Part shown: piece by piece, positions 21,540-23,401 of the stretch
Layout of the letters: every line of letters begins with the position of its first letter
Numbering within the stretch: the stretch's first letter is position 1
Assembly: GCA_937903155.1 (NCBI GenBank)
Contig: CALCZU010000097.1
Coordinates: forward strand, 1 to 23,401
Source: an uncultured Bdellovibrionales bacterium
GTDB lineage: Bacteria > Bdellovibrionota > FAC87 > UBA2466
Direction: 5' to 3'
DNA length: 23,401 bases
Program-made: the position numbers and the translations under genes
Notes under the pieces: generated by a model
What the model was told of the DNA's origin: nothing
Database searches by the model: none
What the model saw: the letters and a program-made list of their open reading frames with translations, nothing else

Positions 21540-21556
21540 AAAAAATTGGGGGATCA

Positions 21557-23305
21557 ATGAAAAATCTACTGACACTCATTTCGATTGTGGCCATTGGCGC
21601 GTGCTCTTCTTCGGTTGTGAAGCACGAAAGCGCACTAGGAAGCATCCCCCTTCAATCATGCGAAGCGATTCAAACCTTTGTTTTAAAAGATTTAGATAGC
21701 TATCAGGACCGAATCGATAAAATCGCTCGAGATTATCAAATCGAGCAATGGAAGGTCGAAGCTGCAGATCCGAAGGCGTCTTCCGAAAAAATGTCAGAGC
21801 TTTTTGCCCAGCAACAGAAGGTTGTTTACGATCAAGAGATCTTGAAAAATGCTTTGGCAGTTTTTGAAGCATCAAAAAACTTATCCGAACAAGACTGTCC
21901 CCTCAAAACAAAGATGCCTCGCATTAAGCAGCTCCTCGAAACCACGATTCTGATGAACGATGCCGTTGTCAAAAAAGAGAAAGAAAACCAAGACAAGCAG
22001 GATGCTTTGATCAGTAAGAGTAATGCGTACCGCATTCAGCTTCCCGACGAAAAAGAGCCTGTTTCGAAAGCCATTTATGCGAAAAAGATGGGGGCTATCA
22101 AGGATAGGTCACAACGCGAAAAACTTTACAAAGCCTATAATTCCGGAAGATCGCAGAAGTGGACTGAATGGAACTTTAAGGAATTGGTGAAGTCGCGCAA
22201 TGAAGAAGGAAGACTCGCTGGTTTCAAAAACTACTACGAGTACCGATTTTTTAGAAGTCAGCTAAATCTCGAAAACTATTTAAACTTGGTGAAAGAGATC
22301 AAAACAAAACTCGCACCTCGTGCCGCCGCCGCCCTCAAACAACTCGCTAAAAAAGAAGGTTTGTCAAAAGTCGAAGGGTGGGACATGCGTTTTTTAAGAG
22401 AGAAGAGCGCTTCTGGTGAAATCAATGAATATTTAAAAGAGATTCCTGAAACTGCCGCTCTGGAAATTGCCCGCAAATTTTATCGAGAACTCGGAATTGA
22501 GATTGATAGCTACCATTTTCAAATGGATCTCTACCCACGCTCCGGTAAAAACACTCACGCTTTTGCGATGGGAGTGATGCTTCCCAGAGTGGATGCAAAA
22601 GCGAACCTCATTGCCGAACCCAAAATGGATATTCGTTTCCTCGCGAATTTAAAAAAGCCCGTTGTCTGGTCAGATGTCAGTACAGTGATTCATGAATTAG
22701 GGCATGCCATTCATTTCGGAGAAGTCCGTCAGCCGATTGCCGCTTTAAGAGGGATTGGGAGCGTAGAAACCGAAGCGATTGCAATGACGACCGAAAGAAT
22801 GGCCGGAAGCGAAGAATTTCTAAGAACCATCCTTCCCGAGTACGTCAAAGCGACTCCGAAGGAACTCGCGCAAGTTTTAAAGAAGCACGTCGAAGCGCAG
22901 AAACTAGAACAAGCTTTCGTGCTTTTAAGGCAAGCTTATTTCAGCGACTTCGAACACGAAGTGTATTTGAACCCCGACCAAGACTTAGCGAAACTTTGGT
23001 CCAAAATGCATCAAGAATGGTGGGGCGTTGATATTGCGCCTGAATATGTCGACTGGGATGTGGACCACTTTGTGATGGCGCCCATTTACGTTCAAAACTA
23101 CGCGATTGGACTCATTATGGTTCAACAATTCTACCAATCCATTCAAAAAGAATTCAAAACTTCGTATCGCTCCAAACCGCTGGGCGACAAACTGAAAAAA
23201 ATCTACTTCGCTCCCGGCATCGAATGGGATTACCTTGAACTCACTCGAAAATTCACCGGCAAACCCCTCACCGCCGAAGCGGCATTAGGGTTGCTACCGA
23301 AATAA
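21557..23305 (+). CDS. M3-like zinc oligopeptidase, predicted lipoprotein
   Basis: A 582-residue metallopeptidase. Residues 1-15 are a lipoprotein signal ending Ile-Gly-Ala-Cys16. A long, charged helical region runs to about residue 220. The catalytic site is His379-Glu380-Leu-Gly-His383, with Glu406 in 'Val-Glu-Thr-Glu-Ala' as the likely third zinc ligand, seven residues before Glu413 as in M3 enzymes. 'Asp-Leu-Tyr-Pro-Arg-Ser-Gly-Lys' (324-331) before the site and 'His-Phe-Val-Met-Ala-Pro-Ile-Tyr-Val-Gln-Asn-Tyr' after it are typical of the thimet/oligopeptidase F fold. The related M2 (ACE-like) family shares this fold and is an alternative. It would degrade short peptides at the periplasmic side of a membrane. 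The ribosome-binding site is GGGGGA. It is likely co-transcribed with pruA. Confidence 0.88.
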   Translation: MKNLLTLISIVAIGACSSSVVKHESALGSIPLQSCEAIQTFVLKDLDSYQDRIDKIARDYQIEQWKVEAADPKASSEKMSELFAQQQKVVYDQEILKNALAVFEASKNLSEQDCPLKTKMPRIKQLLETTILMNDAVVKKEKENQDKQDALISKSNAYRIQLPDEKEPVSKAIYAKKMGAIKDRSQREKLYKAYNSGRSQKWTEWNFKELVKSRNEEGRLAGFKNYYEYRFFRSQLNLENYLNLVKEIKTKLAPRAAAALKQLAKKEGLSKVEGWDMRFLREKSASGEINEYLKEIPETAALEIARKFYRELGIEIDSYHFQMDLYPRSGKNTHAFAMGVMLPRVDAKANLIAEPKMDIRFLANLKKPVVWSDVSTVIHELGHAIHFGEVRQPIAALRGIGSVETEAIAMTTERMAGSEEFLRTILPEYVKATPKELAQVLKKHVEAQKLEQAFVLLRQAYFSDFEHEVYLNPDQDLAKLWSKMHQEWWGVDIAPEYVDWDVDHFVMAPIYVQNYAIGLIMVQQFYQSIQKEFKTSYRSKPLGDKLKKIYFAPGIEWDYLELTRKFTGKPLTAEAALGLLPK

Positions 23306-23317
23306 GCGGCAAAGAAT

Positions 23318-23401
23318 TTCGTTGCCTCCGTCGTTGCGAGGAGCGGAGCGACGAAGCAATCTCGCTGCAAAAGAGCGCTCATGTTATCGGCGAGATTGCT
23401 T
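23318..23401. repeat. REP-like palindromic intergenic repeat, cut by the window end
   Basis: TTCGTTGCCTCCG (23318-23330) pairs with CGGAGCGACGAA (23344-23355) with one bulged C and one G-T pair. A second, perfect 11-bp inverted repeat links AAGCAATCTCG (23354-23364) to CGAGATTGCTT (23391-23401), which reaches the last base of the window. The 'ttgcgaggagcgGAGCGACGAAGCAATCTC' type of sequence, here at 23334-23363, is a pattern I know as a frequent interspersed repeat in many bacterial genomes. The element probably continues past the edge. Confidence 0.72.

Overview
This window is 23.4 kb of dense bacterial DNA with short intergenic gaps, Gram-negative secretion signals (several Sec and lipoprotein signal peptides, one probable outer-membrane barrel) and moderate GC. 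Haem is made by the C5 route (HemA plus HemL). Together with the mix of small lipoproteins, a HEAT-repeat secreted protein of a type I associate with Myxococcota and Bdellovibrionota, and a diheme TsdA-like cytochrome, this suggests a delta-proteobacteria-like or Bdellovibrionota lineage. That placement is inference; I see no 16S rRNA or other decisive marker.

Layout. Positions 1-2016: a small lipoprotein (-), then a divergent two-gene unit (+) of a purple-acid-phosphatase-like enzyme and a 2OG-Fe(II)-oxygenase-like protein. Positions 2024-5764 (-): a three-gene unit of a DUF255/YyaL thioredoxin-like protein, a TsdA-type diheme c cytochrome lipoprotein and a secreted protein with a weak alpha/beta-hydrolase look. 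Positions 5922-6800 (+): a beta-barrel-like protein, with a strong terminator after it. Positions 6923-8146 (+): a secreted POTRA-like plus HEAT protein, apparently leaderless, overlapping tail-to-tail with a globin with a long Ser/Thr-rich tail (8130-8936, -). Positions 9085-9372 (-): a small secreted His/Cys-rich protein with its own terminator.

The centre is one continuous + strand block (9617-19473): hemA, hemC, hemD, hemB, hemL, a membrane histidine kinase, an OmpR-type regulator, hemE, hemN and a degenerate polysaccharide-deacetylase-like protein. Every junction overlaps or is separated by at most one base. The encoded enzymes take glutamyl-tRNA to protoporphyrinogen IX; the last steps (protoporphyrinogen oxidation, ferrochelatase) are not in the window. 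A two-component system sits inside the coding chain, between hemL and hemE.

Positions 19493-23401 (+): an 82-residue, very basic protein made of two copies of one motif, with its own promoter and terminator; a 1-pyrroline-5-carboxylate dehydrogenase; an M3-like zinc peptidase lipoprotein; and, at the edge, a REP-like palindromic repeat cut by the window end. I see no tRNA, rRNA, CRISPR array, transposase or phage gene. No stretch over 300 bases lacks a gene.

The most interesting items are the gapless haem operon with embedded two-component system, the deacetylase-like protein that has lost its catalytic residues, two genes whose -10 box almost touches the ATG, and the duplicated-motif basic protein.
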